From positions 1 to 64,000 of the forward strand of contig JAFWDK010000019.1 in NCBI GenBank assembly GCA_017513085.1: 64,000 bases of DNA. Reading direction: 5' to 3'. The position numbers and the translations under genes are program-made. How positions within the stretch are numbered: the first letter of the stretch is position 1; each line of letters opens with the position of its first letter. The notes below the pieces were generated by a model, which saw only the letters and a program-made list of their open reading frames with translations, had not been told where the DNA came from and searched no databases. Shown here one piece after another: positions 1 to 7,445 of the stretch. This stretch comes from Clostridiales bacterium (lineage in GTDB: Bacteria; Bacillota; Clostridia; Saccharofermentanales; Saccharofermentanaceae).

Positions 1-373
1 GACACAGGCTACCGGGAGTCAGTGTTTTTCGAGAAAAACGGTGATCGCACTTACTGCCGAGAGAAAACTGTCAGTGTTTTTATGGAATACTCTGATTTCC
101 ACTGACACAGGGCTACCGAGAGTCAGTGTTTTTCGAGAAAAACGGTGATCGCACTTACTGCCGAGAGAAAACTGTCAGTGTTTTTATGGAATGCTCTGAT
201 TTCCACTGACACAGGGCTACCGGGAGTCAGTGTTTTTCGATAAAAACAGTGATCGCACTGACTGCAGACGGAAAACTGTCAGTGTTTTTATAGAATACTC
301 TGATTTCCATTGACACAGGGCTACCGGGAGTCAGTGTTTTTCGAGAAAAACAGTGATCGCACTGACTTTCCCC
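1..373. repeat. 104-bp tandem repeat array (about 3.6 copies)
   Basis: Near-identical units begin at 1, 104, 208 and 312; the first is 103 bp because one G is missing, and the fourth breaks off near 373. Each full unit holds GTCAGTGTTTTT twice and a hairpin with arms GTTTTTC and GAAAAAC. Units 3 and 4 also have outer arms GTCAGTG and CACTGAC, while units 1 and 2 carry CACTTAC in place of the second arm. No coding frame is evident. The array reaches the left edge, so more copies may lie outside. It sits just before the promoter of the MIF-like gene. Function unknown. Confidence 0.9.
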
Positions 374-424
374 GATTGGACGGCCCAACTTTCACCCGAT
401 CGGACATCCCCGAGCCCCCTCGAT

Positions 425-454
425 TTGACGAACCGCCGCCCGTTCCGATAGAAT
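425..454 (+). promoter_or_regulatory. Sigma-A type promoter of MIF-like gene
   Basis: TTGACG (425-430) and TAGAAT (449-454) are 18 bp apart, which places a start site near 461 and a short 5' UTR before the gene at 505. A small G/C-rich hairpin (GCCGC and GCGGC arms, about 470-489) lies just ahead of the Shine-Dalgarno site. Confidence 0.6.
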
Positions 455-504
455 CAGAGCAGACAAAGCCGCGCAGCCGTGCGGCAACCAAAGGAGGTTT
501 TACG

Positions 505-846
505 ATGCCATTTATCGATGCGAAATTATCCGTTTCTCTGAGCGAGAGCGAGAAGGAAGAACTCAAGGACGCGTTCGGCCGTCTCATCACGACGCTAAAC
601 AAGAGCGAGGCTTACCTGATGGTGAGCATTGACGACGCCAAGGACCTGTGGCTCGGCGGCCGCAAACTCGAAAAGGGCGCTTACATTTCGGTCAGCCTGT
701 ATGGCGCGGCGCCGTCCGACCTCTACACCAAAATGACCGGTCAGATCTGCGATCTTCTGAACGAGAAGCTCGGCATTCCAGGGAACGCAGTGTATGTGAC
801 GTACCACCCGGTCGACGACTGGGGCTGGAACGGACGGAATTTCTGA
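505..846 (+). CDS. MIF/tautomerase superfamily protein
   Basis: This 113-residue protein resembles macrophage migration inhibitory factor and D-dopachrome tautomerase homologues. It starts MPFIDAKL, so removing the first Met exposes Pro-2, the catalytic base of the superfamily. It ends with VYVTYHPVDDWGWNGRNF, which matches the MIF C-terminal pattern of a VY...Y strand followed by GWN...F. Length is typical of the family (about 115). The frame stays open upstream into the repeats, but AAAGGAGG sits 7 bp before the ATG at 505 and the added residues are low-complexity Pro/Arg, so I chose this start. The native role of bacterial MIF homologues is poorly known; keto-enol tautomerase activity is plausible. 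It is monocistronic, with a promoter at 425 and a terminator at 872. Confidence 0.8.
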   Translation: MPFIDAKLSVSLSESEKEELKDAFGRLITTLNKSEAYLMVSIDDAKDLWLGGRKLEKGAYISVSLYGAAPSDLYTKMTGQICDLLNEKLGIPGNAVYVTYHPVDDWGWNGRNF

Positions 847-871
847 GATCCGTTTTTAGCTTTATCTACAA

Positions 872-910
872 AAGCCTGCTCTGGAAGTTATCCAAGAGCA
901 GGCTTATTAT
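872..910. terminator. Bidirectional rho-independent terminator
   Basis: Eleven-bp perfect stem (AAGCCTGCTCT with AGAGCAGGCTT) and 12-nt loop. The plus strand continues ATTATT and the minus strand TTTTGTAG, so it can end both the MIF-like gene and the convergent gene whose stop is at 960. Confidence 0.85.
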
Positions 911-959
911 TCACTTTCAAAAACGCCTGGTATGGTTTGTTACACTGCTACAAACCTTT

Positions 960-1742
960 TTATTTCAGCACTTTCCGCACTTCCGCCTCCGAACCATCAA
1001 AATGCTTCTTCACCTGCGCGACGATCCGTGCGAACGACTCCTCCGGCGCATCGGCGTACCGCTTCGTGACGAAATCGTACCCCCACAGGTACTCCGGCAA
1101 GGTCATTTTCGCGATTGCCCACCCGAACGTCTCGCCCTGCTTGTTGACCCGCTGCTGGAAATCCTGCGTCACCAGATACGCCTTCATCTGCAGCTTCGCC
1201 AGCGTCGCCTCGAACCCGTGCTCCCCGTTCTTGCCGAACCCGGCCTTATTCCTGATATCATTCGTAAAAAGCACTTCCGCGCAGCCGTAATTTCCTAACT
1301 CGGATTTCTTCACTTCCCCAAGGTTGTCGAAATCCCCGTCGGAAGGAATAAACAGATCCATGATCATTTTCTCGCGCCGCTCGGCCTTCCCGTCATCAAA
1401 ACGCGCATCGAAATCGTACCCCTCGCGGCGGTAATTTGCGAAATCCGGGAACCACTTCTTCGATACGAAACCTGCTTTGTTTCCGAAGAATTTGCCATAC
1501 GCGACTTTCCCCGTCCGGCTCAACACAACTCGCCACTCCCAAGGGTCCACCTCCGGACGTCCACACCACCAGCAGCCAGGATCCGTCATATTCTCCACCG
1601 AGAACCCAGGCACCTTATTCGAAAAAAGCGGCAGAAACCCGACTTTGTCGATCACCTTCAGAAGCTCGTCCGCACTGTGAATGCATCCCTCCGCATCCCA
1701 TTCCATTCCTTCCATGATCCACTCACCGTTTATAACTTCCAT
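960..1742 (-). CDS. AlkZ-related protein (predicted)
   Basis: A soluble protein of 260 residues. From memory it matches the family named AlkZ-related protein in automated annotation: ADELLKVIDKVGFLPLF near the N-terminus, then PGFSVENMTDPGCWW, DPWEWR, AYGKFF, FANYRREGYDFDAR and KAGFGKNGEHGFEATLAKLQ. Relatives of AlkZ/YcaQ are DNA glycosylases acting on alkylated or cross-linked DNA; whether this shorter family has glycosylase activity is not established. The ATG at 1742 has AAGGTGAG upstream; a GTG at 1748 is an alternative. The first residues (MEVINGEWIMEGMEWDAEGCI) are nearly the same as the region before the MazG-like gene at 5892, and a relic of an HTH gene lies directly upstream, so the 5' junction appears duplicated or exchanged. 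Confidence 0.6.
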   Translation of the reverse strand: MEVINGEWIMEGMEWDAEGCIHSADELLKVIDKVGFLPLFSNKVPGFSVENMTDPGCWWCGRPEVDPWEWRVVLSRTGKVAYGKFFGNKAGFVSKKWFPDFANYRREGYDFDARFDDGKAERREKMIMDLFIPSDGDFDNLGEVKKSELGNYGCAEVLFTNDIRNKAGFGKNGEHGFEATLAKLQMKAYLVTQDFQQRVNKQGETFGWAIAKMTLPEYLWGYDFVTKRYADAPEESFARIVAQVKKHFDGSEAEVRKVLK

Positions 1743-1748
1743 CGCCAC

Positions 1749-1873
1749 TCACCTTTCTGCCAGATCTTCGACCCTGCATCCCAGGGCTTTACTCATATTA
1801 TATACCGTAATCAACTGCGCACAGTTTATTTCTCTCTGGCGTTGCGCAAAAACCGGATCCGTCGAATCGAAGC
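1749..1873 (-). pseudogene. Relic of HTH gene (3' end only)
   Basis: The minus strand encodes QRQREINCAQLITVYNMSK followed by ALGCRVEDLAER and a stop, nearly identical to the C-terminus of the intact HTH protein at 6186-6827. Before the QRQR segment a single-base deletion relative to the intact copy (GGTTTTTGCG against GCTTTTTGAG) shifts the frame; the preceding codons still read ASIRRIR like the intact VSIRQIQ. Homology ends near 1873, so only about 40 codons survive. The stop is followed at once by the AlkZ-related gene, just as the intact copy is followed by the MazG-like gene. Confidence 0.8.
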
Positions 1874-1915
1874 ATGATGTCTCTTCGTTTGAAATCGCCG
1901 TTCCTTACGCAGGAC

Positions 1916-1966
1916 CTTGTAGTACAATAAAGCTATAAACGGTAAACTTTTTTGCAAAACTACAAG
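1916..1966. repeat. 8-bp inverted repeat before flavodoxin-fusion gene
   Basis: CTTGTAGT (1916-1923) and ACTACAAG (1959-1966) are perfect inverted copies flanking an AT-rich stretch that contains TACAAT and TATAAA. This lies 28 bp before the gene at 1995 and could be an operator around its promoter. No convincing -35 box is visible. Confidence 0.35.
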
Positions 1967-1994
1967 CCGTCACTAAAACACCAAGGAGCACCCC

Positions 1995-3110
1995 ATGGCA
2001 GAAAACAAACGCGCAAAGAAAACCCTCGGCATCGTGATCGACGCATTAATGTATATCCTGCTTCTGGCGCAGATGCTCTATGTCTTCGCCGGCAATACGA
2101 TCCACGAAATCCTCGGTATTACTATGTTCATATGCGTAATCGCGCATCTTCTGATGAAGCGGAAATGGTTCGCCACGGTTTTCAAAAAGGGCCGAAAAGT
2201 CTCCCGTGCGCGTAGATTTTCGGATATTATTTCGTTGATCCTTCTCGCCTTGATCATCACCCTCGCCGTCAGCAGCATGGGCGTGTCGCGCTTCATCTTC
2301 CCTTGGTTTAAGTATGTCAGCAGTCCTACTCTACACAAATACCTTGCCACAGCCGTACTCACGGTCTCTGTTGTACACGGCGGCATGCATGGTTATTTCC
2401 GTGCTAAGTCCAAGCGAAAAGCACTTATCCTGATTGTTCTTGGTGCTGTGGCCGCGGCCGCTATCGGTCTCGCGCTTGTGCCTTATCTGAACCGTCATTT
2501 CAAGACTGTCTCGATTACTTATGCCGATAAGATCGCCGGCCGCCAAGTCGAGTGGACCGGTGGAAAGACCCTGACTGTCTATTTCACGCGTCTCGGCAAC
2601 ACGGATTTTGATGCGGACGTTGATGCCGTTTCCGGCGCCTCGCTACTACTGGCCGACGGCGAATTGATGGGCAGTAATCAGCTCCTCGCCGACATGATCA
2701 CCGATGCTATCGGTGGCGACCAGGCCGCAATCACGCTGACAGGCGAAAAGTACCCGTCGAGCTACGCTTCGACCACCTCTGTCGCACGTCGAGAGCTTTC
2801 AGCCGGAGCACGTCCATCTATCGTTCCGATCGACACTTCGAGTTACGACAGCATCATCCTTGTTTTCCCGCTTTGGTGGGGCACCATCCCCATGCCTGTC
2901 GCCACTTTTCTCGAGCAAAGCAACCTTGCCGGCAAAACGATCTACGTCATCGCCACCCAAGGCAGTTCCGGCTACGGCAGCAGCATCTCCGACATAGAGA
3001 AAGCCGCCCCCGACTCCGAGATCATCAAAGTCACCAGTATCTACTGCGACGATATTCCTGATGCACGGGAAAAGATTGCCGATCTGCTGGAAGAAAAAAT
3101 GAAGCGCTGA
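1995..3110 (+). CDS. Membrane cytochrome-like domain fused to flavodoxin
   Basis: A 371-residue two-part protein. Residues about 12-160 hold five hydrophobic segments with His in or beside them (NTIHEILG, VIAHLLM, TLHKYLA, VVHGGMHGY), like the DUF4405-type heme-binding membrane domains. Residues about 190-371 resemble the flavodoxin_4 group: LTVYFTRLGNTD (FMN phosphate loop), VDAVSGAS, LVFPLWWGTIPMPVATFLE and ATQGSSGYGSS. The membrane part probably passes electrons between heme and the cytosolic FMN domain; substrate unknown. Similar domains often occur as separate genes. The SD CAAGGAGC lies 6 bp before the ATG. It is followed by a hydrolase 48 bp downstream and probably shares a transcript. 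Confidence 0.7.
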   Translation: MAENKRAKKTLGIVIDALMYILLLAQMLYVFAGNTIHEILGITMFICVIAHLLMKRKWFATVFKKGRKVSRARRFSDIISLILLALIITLAVSSMGVSRFIFPWFKYVSSPTLHKYLATAVLTVSVVHGGMHGYFRAKSKRKALILIVLGAVAAAAIGLALVPYLNRHFKTVSITYADKIAGRQVEWTGGKTLTVYFTRLGNTDFDADVDAVSGASLLLADGELMGSNQLLADMITDAIGGDQAAITLTGEKYPSSYASTTSVARRELSAGARPSIVPIDTSSYDSIILVFPLWWGTIPMPVATFLEQSNLAGKTIYVIATQGSSGYGSSISDIEKAAPDSEIIKVTSIYCDDIPDAREKIADLLEEKMKR

Positions 3111-3158
3111 TTCTCATAAAAATATAAAAACGACCAAGTACAAAGGACCAAAGAAACC

Positions 3159-3743
3159 ATGAGCAATAACAAACTTGCCATCATCATCCCCGGCATGGGC
3201 TACACCAAAGACCGCCCTCTTCTTTACTACGCCGGGAAACTCCTCAGCGCCGCAGGCTACGAACTTCTGCACATCGAATTTTCCAACCTCCCGAAGAAGA
3301 TTCGGGGCAACCGCGAACTGATCCTCCAGGCCGCCGTCCAGTGCTACGATCAGGCCAGTGCCCAGCTCGATTCCATCGACTTCACGTCCTGCACCGACCT
3401 TCTCTTCGTCGGCAAAAGCATCGGCACCATTGTCGCCGCAAGATACATTGCAGAACACGATCTCAACGCAAAACAGATCTGGTACACACCTCTTCAGGAA
3501 ACATTAGACACTGCCTTCTCTGCCACACCCAGACCTGACCCGGAAAGCATCCTCGCCTTCATTGGCACCGCTGACCCTTGGTCCGACATTCCGAAACTCT
3601 TACACACCGCATCCGAACACCACCTCAACATCCACGTCTACGACGACTGCAACCACTCCCTGGAAACAACCGATGTGGACAAGAATATAGAAATCCTCCT
3701 CGAAGTGATGGGAATCACGAAGGAAAACATCGAACTAATTTAA
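3159..3743 (+). CDS. Alpha/beta hydrolase
   Basis: A 194-residue cytosolic protein with a compact alpha/beta hydrolase fold: AIIIPGMGYT (strand and oxyanion region), nucleophile elbow GKSIG, acidic residue in GTADPWSD and catalytic His in CNHSLE. Length fits the small single-domain hydrolases often annotated as DUF1749-like or dienelactone-hydrolase-like. Substrate cannot be told. The start has AAAGGACC about 10 bp upstream. It lies behind the flavodoxin-fusion gene and ends at a hairpin terminator. Confidence 0.7.
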   Translation: MSNNKLAIIIPGMGYTKDRPLLYYAGKLLSAAGYELLHIEFSNLPKKIRGNRELILQAAVQCYDQASAQLDSIDFTSCTDLLFVGKSIGTIVAARYIAEHDLNAKQIWYTPLQETLDTAFSATPRPDPESILAFIGTADPWSDIPKLLHTASEHHLNIHVYDDCNHSLETTDVDKNIEILLEVMGITKENIELI

Positions 3744-3781
3744 CAAGATCCGGACCAGAATCTCTAGTCCGGATCTCTTGT
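3744..3781 (+). terminator. Hairpin terminator after hydrolase
   Basis: Nine-bp perfect stem GATCCGGAC (3747-3755) and GTCCGGATC (3767-3775), extendable by ACAA/TTGT across a two-base bulge. The T tract is weak (TCTTGT). It starts right after the stop codon. Confidence 0.65.
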
Positions 3782-3826
3782 CAGTGGCAAGAAAAACCAT
3801 TCAAATTATTTTAAAGGAGTTACATA

Positions 3827-4003
3827 ATGCCATTACTCCATGCGTCAAATACATCTTCATCATATCCACATGCTTGTAAAAAGCCATCCAATCGACTATT
3901 CATGAAACTTCTAAAGCACACCATCAATTCAACTAAACCAGTCGACTGCCTTTATGACGATTACACTTCCAGCACAATGTTTGAAGGTTCTTTTCTTCGG
4001 TAA
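3827..4003 (+). CDS. Possible small ORF or gene remnant
   Basis: A 58-codon frame starting MPLLHASNTSSSYPHACK has a good Shine-Dalgarno site (AAAGGAG, 7 bp before the ATG) but no recognisable domain. Its last 71 bases overlap, antisense, the end of the HNH gene. It may be a truncated gene left when the AT-rich HNH segment was inserted, or chance. I do not recognise it. Confidence 0.25.
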   Translation: MPLLHASNTSSSYPHACKKPSNRLFMKLLKHTINSTKPVDCLYDDYTSSTMFEGSFLR

Positions 4004-5642
4004 ATCCACCTTTTGCAACCGGAATAATATGATCTATCTCAAGCAAAAGGTTGGGTTCTGCATGTGTTGAATTACCGCAATACTTGCATGTATAGTCATC
4101 TCTTTCCTTAATCATCTGGCGCAGTTTACTTGTCATCAACGAGCGCTGCTCTTTTGCAAAAGCAGAAAAGGTAAGTTTACTCTCAAGTATTTTAATTAGT
4201 TCCACTATTGTTTCTTCCGTCATAGGTACAGTAAATGATCGTTGTGCCATACCTCCGCCGGAAGTATAAGAAAACTTATAAGCGACAGTTAATACACTCT
4301 CACTGACATTAGCAAATCCCAATCGAGAATAGAATCCATCTTCATCATTTTCCATAATAAAGGACGGAACCCCTACAATATACTGCTGATAGTCTTTCTT
4401 ATAGTTTTCAATAATCTGTTTAGCTTCTTTCAATGTTTCCAACTCTTCTACAAGCAATTGCAACTTTTGTATCTGTTCTGGGAACATAGATTTATTGGGA
4501 TAGAAATACTTCACAATATAGTCAAGTGGATTGTTTTCCGCACTTGCAAAAACAGCCGCTGACACTTCTGCTGTAAAGGGTGTAATACTTTTCTTATACG
4601 GACGGATATAGTTGTACTCATCCTCTACAACTGTTTCATCTCTTGTGACTCTAACCCCGAAAAGGTTCTGAATAGATTTTGCCTTTTCGTCTATATACTC
4701 ATTAAACTCTCTCTGTGTAGACATTAAGCTATCACACGTTGATTTTATCTGCATGAACTCAGGAGAATTATAATAGTCAGTTATTTGTTTATTCCGCTTT
4801 ATGATCTCATCAACTTCATGCTCATTATTCGAAAGGAATTTATCTATAACGTCCCATTCTTCGCTTTTAATCGTCTTTATCTTTTTGATACTATTTACAG
4901 TTCTATCGAACAAAGCCGCTATCAAAGCGTCTAATTTTTCGCTATCGCCATGAATAACAAGCTTATCTTTAATATCATTAGCCGTATCAATTACGCGATT
5001 CACTCTGTCATAGTATTTGTGTTGCTTTTTCTCAAGCAAGTTCTTTTCTTGCTCCTTAATATATTTATTGTATTCAGTTTTGCTCATCAGTAGTGCGGGA
5101 TTGTTTCGTAATTCATTAATCCGATTAGGTGTAATTGTAAGTATTCCAGTATTGGTTTTCCTTCCAGCCGGAGATGTATAATTCACCACCACAGAATAGT
5201 TTTGAGTATAAGTAAGGTTACTCCTAATCTTCTGTTCAATTCGCGAGTATCTAAACCGATTTGTAAATGTATTACTAACAAGAAAATCATTTAGAAGCTT
5301 CGCGTATGCACTTTTTTGGTTTAGTATCGCTGCGGCTTCTCCCAATTTTTGCCGGTTTTCAGTGAAATACTTAATATCTGTATAATTACTTACCGCCTGG
5401 CTACTCTTCACATTGACTAATGCATCAAAAGCATTATACATCCATCCCGATAAACCCAGTGATTGCAATATCTCAGCTTCCAAATCCTTTTCTTTCTTAT
5501 TCATTATTGCTGGAATAATAGCAACAAACAACACTACAAGGAATATGATCCCAATTCCAATAATTACATAGATGGATTTATCTTCATTTTGCTTATAGGC
5601 CAAGCCAACACTAAATACATTCAATAAACAATGTATGTACAT
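3933..5642 (-). CDS. Membrane-anchored HNH endonuclease-like protein
   Basis: A 569-residue protein. One strong membrane segment at about residues 23-47 (IIGIGIIFLVVLFVAIIPAI) is followed by a long, mostly helical charged region with no domain I recognise. A C-terminal HNH domain has CKYCG, LEIDHIIPVAKGG and LCWKCNRHKG, holding both zinc Cys pairs and the DH catalytic core. HNH domains cut nucleic acid; a membrane anchor suggests action at the envelope, for example against incoming DNA, but that is inference. The SD AAGGAG lies before the ATG. Base composition is clearly more AT-rich than the neighbours, a sign of transfer. The 249 bp upstream (to 5891) are AT-rich and show no gene. Confidence 0.7.
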   Translation of the reverse strand: MYIHCLLNVFSVGLAYKQNEDKSIYVIIGIGIIFLVVLFVAIIPAIMNKKEKDLEAEILQSLGLSGWMYNAFDALVNVKSSQAVSNYTDIKYFTENRQKLGEAAAILNQKSAYAKLLNDFLVSNTFTNRFRYSRIEQKIRSNLTYTQNYSVVVNYTSPAGRKTNTGILTITPNRINELRNNPALLMSKTEYNKYIKEQEKNLLEKKQHKYYDRVNRVIDTANDIKDKLVIHGDSEKLDALIAALFDRTVNSIKKIKTIKSEEWDVIDKFLSNNEHEVDEIIKRNKQITDYYNSPEFMQIKSTCDSLMSTQREFNEYIDEKAKSIQNLFGVRVTRDETVVEDEYNYIRPYKKSITPFTAEVSAAVFASAENNPLDYIVKYFYPNKSMFPEQIQKLQLLVEELETLKEAKQIIENYKKDYQQYIVGVPSFIMENDEDGFYSRLGFANVSESVLTVAYKFSYTSGGGMAQRSFTVPMTEETIVELIKILESKLTFSAFAKEQRSLMTSKLRQMIKERDDYTCKYCGNSTHAEPNLLLEIDHIIPVAKGGFTEEKNLQTLCWKCNRHKGSRLV

Positions 5643-5891
5643 AACCCCACTCCTTCATATTCCTATTGTTCCAAACACATCTAGCAGACATAACATATAC
5701 TCAGGATGACAATTCTCACAGTGGAAACCTCTAATAGATACGAGTCGTTTCAAGCCCACACGCTATCAGATGTCATATCATAAGTACTAATTGAATTTTA
5801 AATAATTAAGATTTCGTATTCGCAAATCGTATGTTAACAAATAATAAATGCGGCTGTCATTCTTTCCCAAAACGAGAAACCACAAGCAGAT

Positions 5892-6152
5892 TTATAGCGT
5901 ATCGTACTTATCCGCATTCCCTTTTGCCTTCTCTACCGGGTACTTTGCTTCGTTCAGGTCCATTTTCATATTGACGATCTCGTCTTCGTCGAGGCCAAGC
6001 TTGTCGAGGAGATCGCGGCAATAGACCAAAACGTCAGCCAGTTCTTCCTTCACATGTTGCAAGTTATAGTTTTCTTCGTCCCACTGAAAGCACTCGAGAA
6101 GCTCGTCCGCAATATGGATGCAGTCCTCCGCATTCCAGTCCGTTCCTTTCAT
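5892..6152 (-). CDS. MazG-like nucleotide pyrophosphohydrolase
   Basis: This 86-residue protein has the features of short MazG-type NTP pyrophosphohydrolases: ADELLECFQW, then EELADVLVYCRDLLDKLGLD, and the family ending NEAKYPVEKAKGNADKYDTL. It lacks the usual 20-25 N-terminal residues, and the first acidic pair is weaker than usual, so activity is uncertain. The ATG at 6152 has no good SD. A better-placed ATG at 6179 reads MKVLNDE then TGA; the paralogous junction at 1742 has TGG at that place (GEWIMEG), so a Trp-to-stop change seems to have cut the 5' end. It lies directly behind the HTH gene. Confidence 0.7.
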   Translation of the reverse strand: MKGTDWNAEDCIHIADELLECFQWDEENYNLQHVKEELADVLVYCRDLLDKLGLDEDEIVNMKMDLNEAKYPVEKAKGNADKYDTL

Positions 6153-6185
6153 GATTCACTCATCGTTAAGAACTTTCATCGCCGC

Positions 6186-6827
6186 TCATCTCTCTACCAG
6201 ATCCTCGACCCTGCACCCCAGTGCTTTACTAAGGTTATAAACCGTAATCAGCTGCGCACTGTTTATATCTCTTTGGCGTTGCTCAAAAAGCTGGATCTGC
6301 CGAATCGAAACATTGGCCAGAATTGCCAGTTCCGACTGAGACAAGGAGAGATTTTTCCGCATCGCCGCCAGACGCGTCTCTGGAAAACGCAACTTTATAT
6401 TTTTCTCCAGCTTGCGCACCGACCGCATGATATCCGCCTCATGATAAAGATCGTACATCTTGCGAAGCTCTGACGCCCGTGTCGCCCGAAGAATCCTGGT
6501 GAATGACTCATCACTGTACCACTGAAAGTACGCCGCCACATATCCGCACCAATATTCCGGCGACTTGTCCGGATACTCGAAATAGTCAGGCATCAAAGGC
6601 ACATCGTCCTGCTTCTTCAAAACCTTCACGACCAGTTCAAATCCATTGATTCCCGCAATGTAGGCAGGATTCCCGGAAGCAAACTGTTTTGATACATCCG
6701 ACTGCACAAAACAATCCGCGAACTCATCAATATCCATGCCAAGTGCCTCTACCGCATATTCAAAAGCACTTCCCAATATCCGTGTCGAACTGTCCAAATA
6801 CATCTCTTCATATGCGCGCAACATCAT
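6186..6827 (-). CDS. HTH protein, antitoxin-like partner of DUF3990 toxin
   Basis: A 213-residue protein. The N-terminal two thirds (LRAYEEMYLDSSTRILGSAF, GNPAYIAGINGFELV, SPEYWCGYVAAYFQWYS) recall a family I remember beside DUF3990 genes in gut Firmicutes. The C-terminus is a clear Cro/C1-type helix-turn-helix: AAMRKNLSLSQSELAILANV, SIRQIQLFEQRQRDIN, and ALGCRVEDLVER. It probably neutralises and/or represses the toxin encoded just upstream. Its start lies 6 bp after the stop of the toxin remnant. Because that toxin has lost its N-terminus, this gene may be a solitary antitoxin today. A 40-codon relic of a second copy lies at 1749-1873. Confidence 0.7.
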   Translation of the reverse strand: MMLRAYEEMYLDSSTRILGSAFEYAVEALGMDIDEFADCFVQSDVSKQFASGNPAYIAGINGFELVVKVLKKQDDVPLMPDYFEYPDKSPEYWCGYVAAYFQWYSDESFTRILRATRASELRKMYDLYHEADIMRSVRKLEKNIKLRFPETRLAAMRKNLSLSQSELAILANVSIRQIQLFEQRQRDINSAQLITVYNLSKALGCRVEDLVER

Positions 6828-6833
6828 ATCACC

Positions 6834-7373
6834 TCAAATCTGCAACCTCTCATCTCCTGAAATGATCCCTTGACGCATGATATCCAACATAAAAACATCA
6901 TTTATAGAATCCTTCTCACCCTTAGATAAACGGTACTGACGTCGGGCCTCGGAATCACGAGACTTCTTTCGACTGAAATACTTCTCAGCATCCGCAGGGA
7001 CCGACTCAACAAAGTGTATCTGCCTGAATGCTTTTTCACTTTTCAGAACGATCTGTTCTCCTAACTTGCCCAGCCGCATAGCCTGTGACAGTTTTCTCAA
7101 AGAAATGGCATTAGAAACAAAATCTTGAGCAAAGGTAAAATACGAATCATCCGCCCTGTATCCGACGATCACATCGAATTGATCGACATCCACGTAAAAA
7201 TGTTCTTGCAAGTAGTTCTTCGCCTCTTCCGATATAGTGTTTTTCTGCCAATATGAGCGAAATCTCGTCAGAACGGCTAGCCAATTCAGGATATTGAAAT
7301 CTTCCGAATTCAAGTTCAAAACAGAAAGACCTCTCATGTTCAACTCGTATACATTTTGCTTACATCATATCGC
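6834..7373 (-). pseudogene. 5'-truncated DUF3990-type toxin
   Basis: The frame NWLAVLTRFRSYWQ, DQFDVIVGYRADDSYFTFAQ, NAISLRKLSQAMRLGKLGEQ and SEKAFRQIHFVES matches the middle and C-terminal part of DUF3990 proteins, an ADP-ribosyltransferase-like toxin family as I recall it. The N-terminal part with the YHGS and GFY motifs is absent. The first Met of the open frame is at 7343, but homology continues upstream (NVYELN before MRGLSVLNL) until an in-frame TGA near 7373. Beyond that the plus-strand gene at 7446 begins. The upstream part was lost by deletion, so the product should lack the catalytic start. Confidence 0.7.
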
Positions 7374-7445
7374 TCCAGCGATACAAAATCAATCTGTAAC
7401 GAAATCTCTCCTTGCCTGTTTAACAACCAGTAGGAGGTGGATATC

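Noticed and set aside
1..373. CRISPR-like array
   Set aside because: The whole 104-bp period is conserved, with no unique spacers between short repeats, and no cas genes are present.
310..504. Longer start for the MIF-like protein
   Set aside because: The extra 65 codons run through the repeat array and promoter and are Pro/Arg-rich. The ATG at 505 has a perfect SD and gives the catalytic Pro-2.
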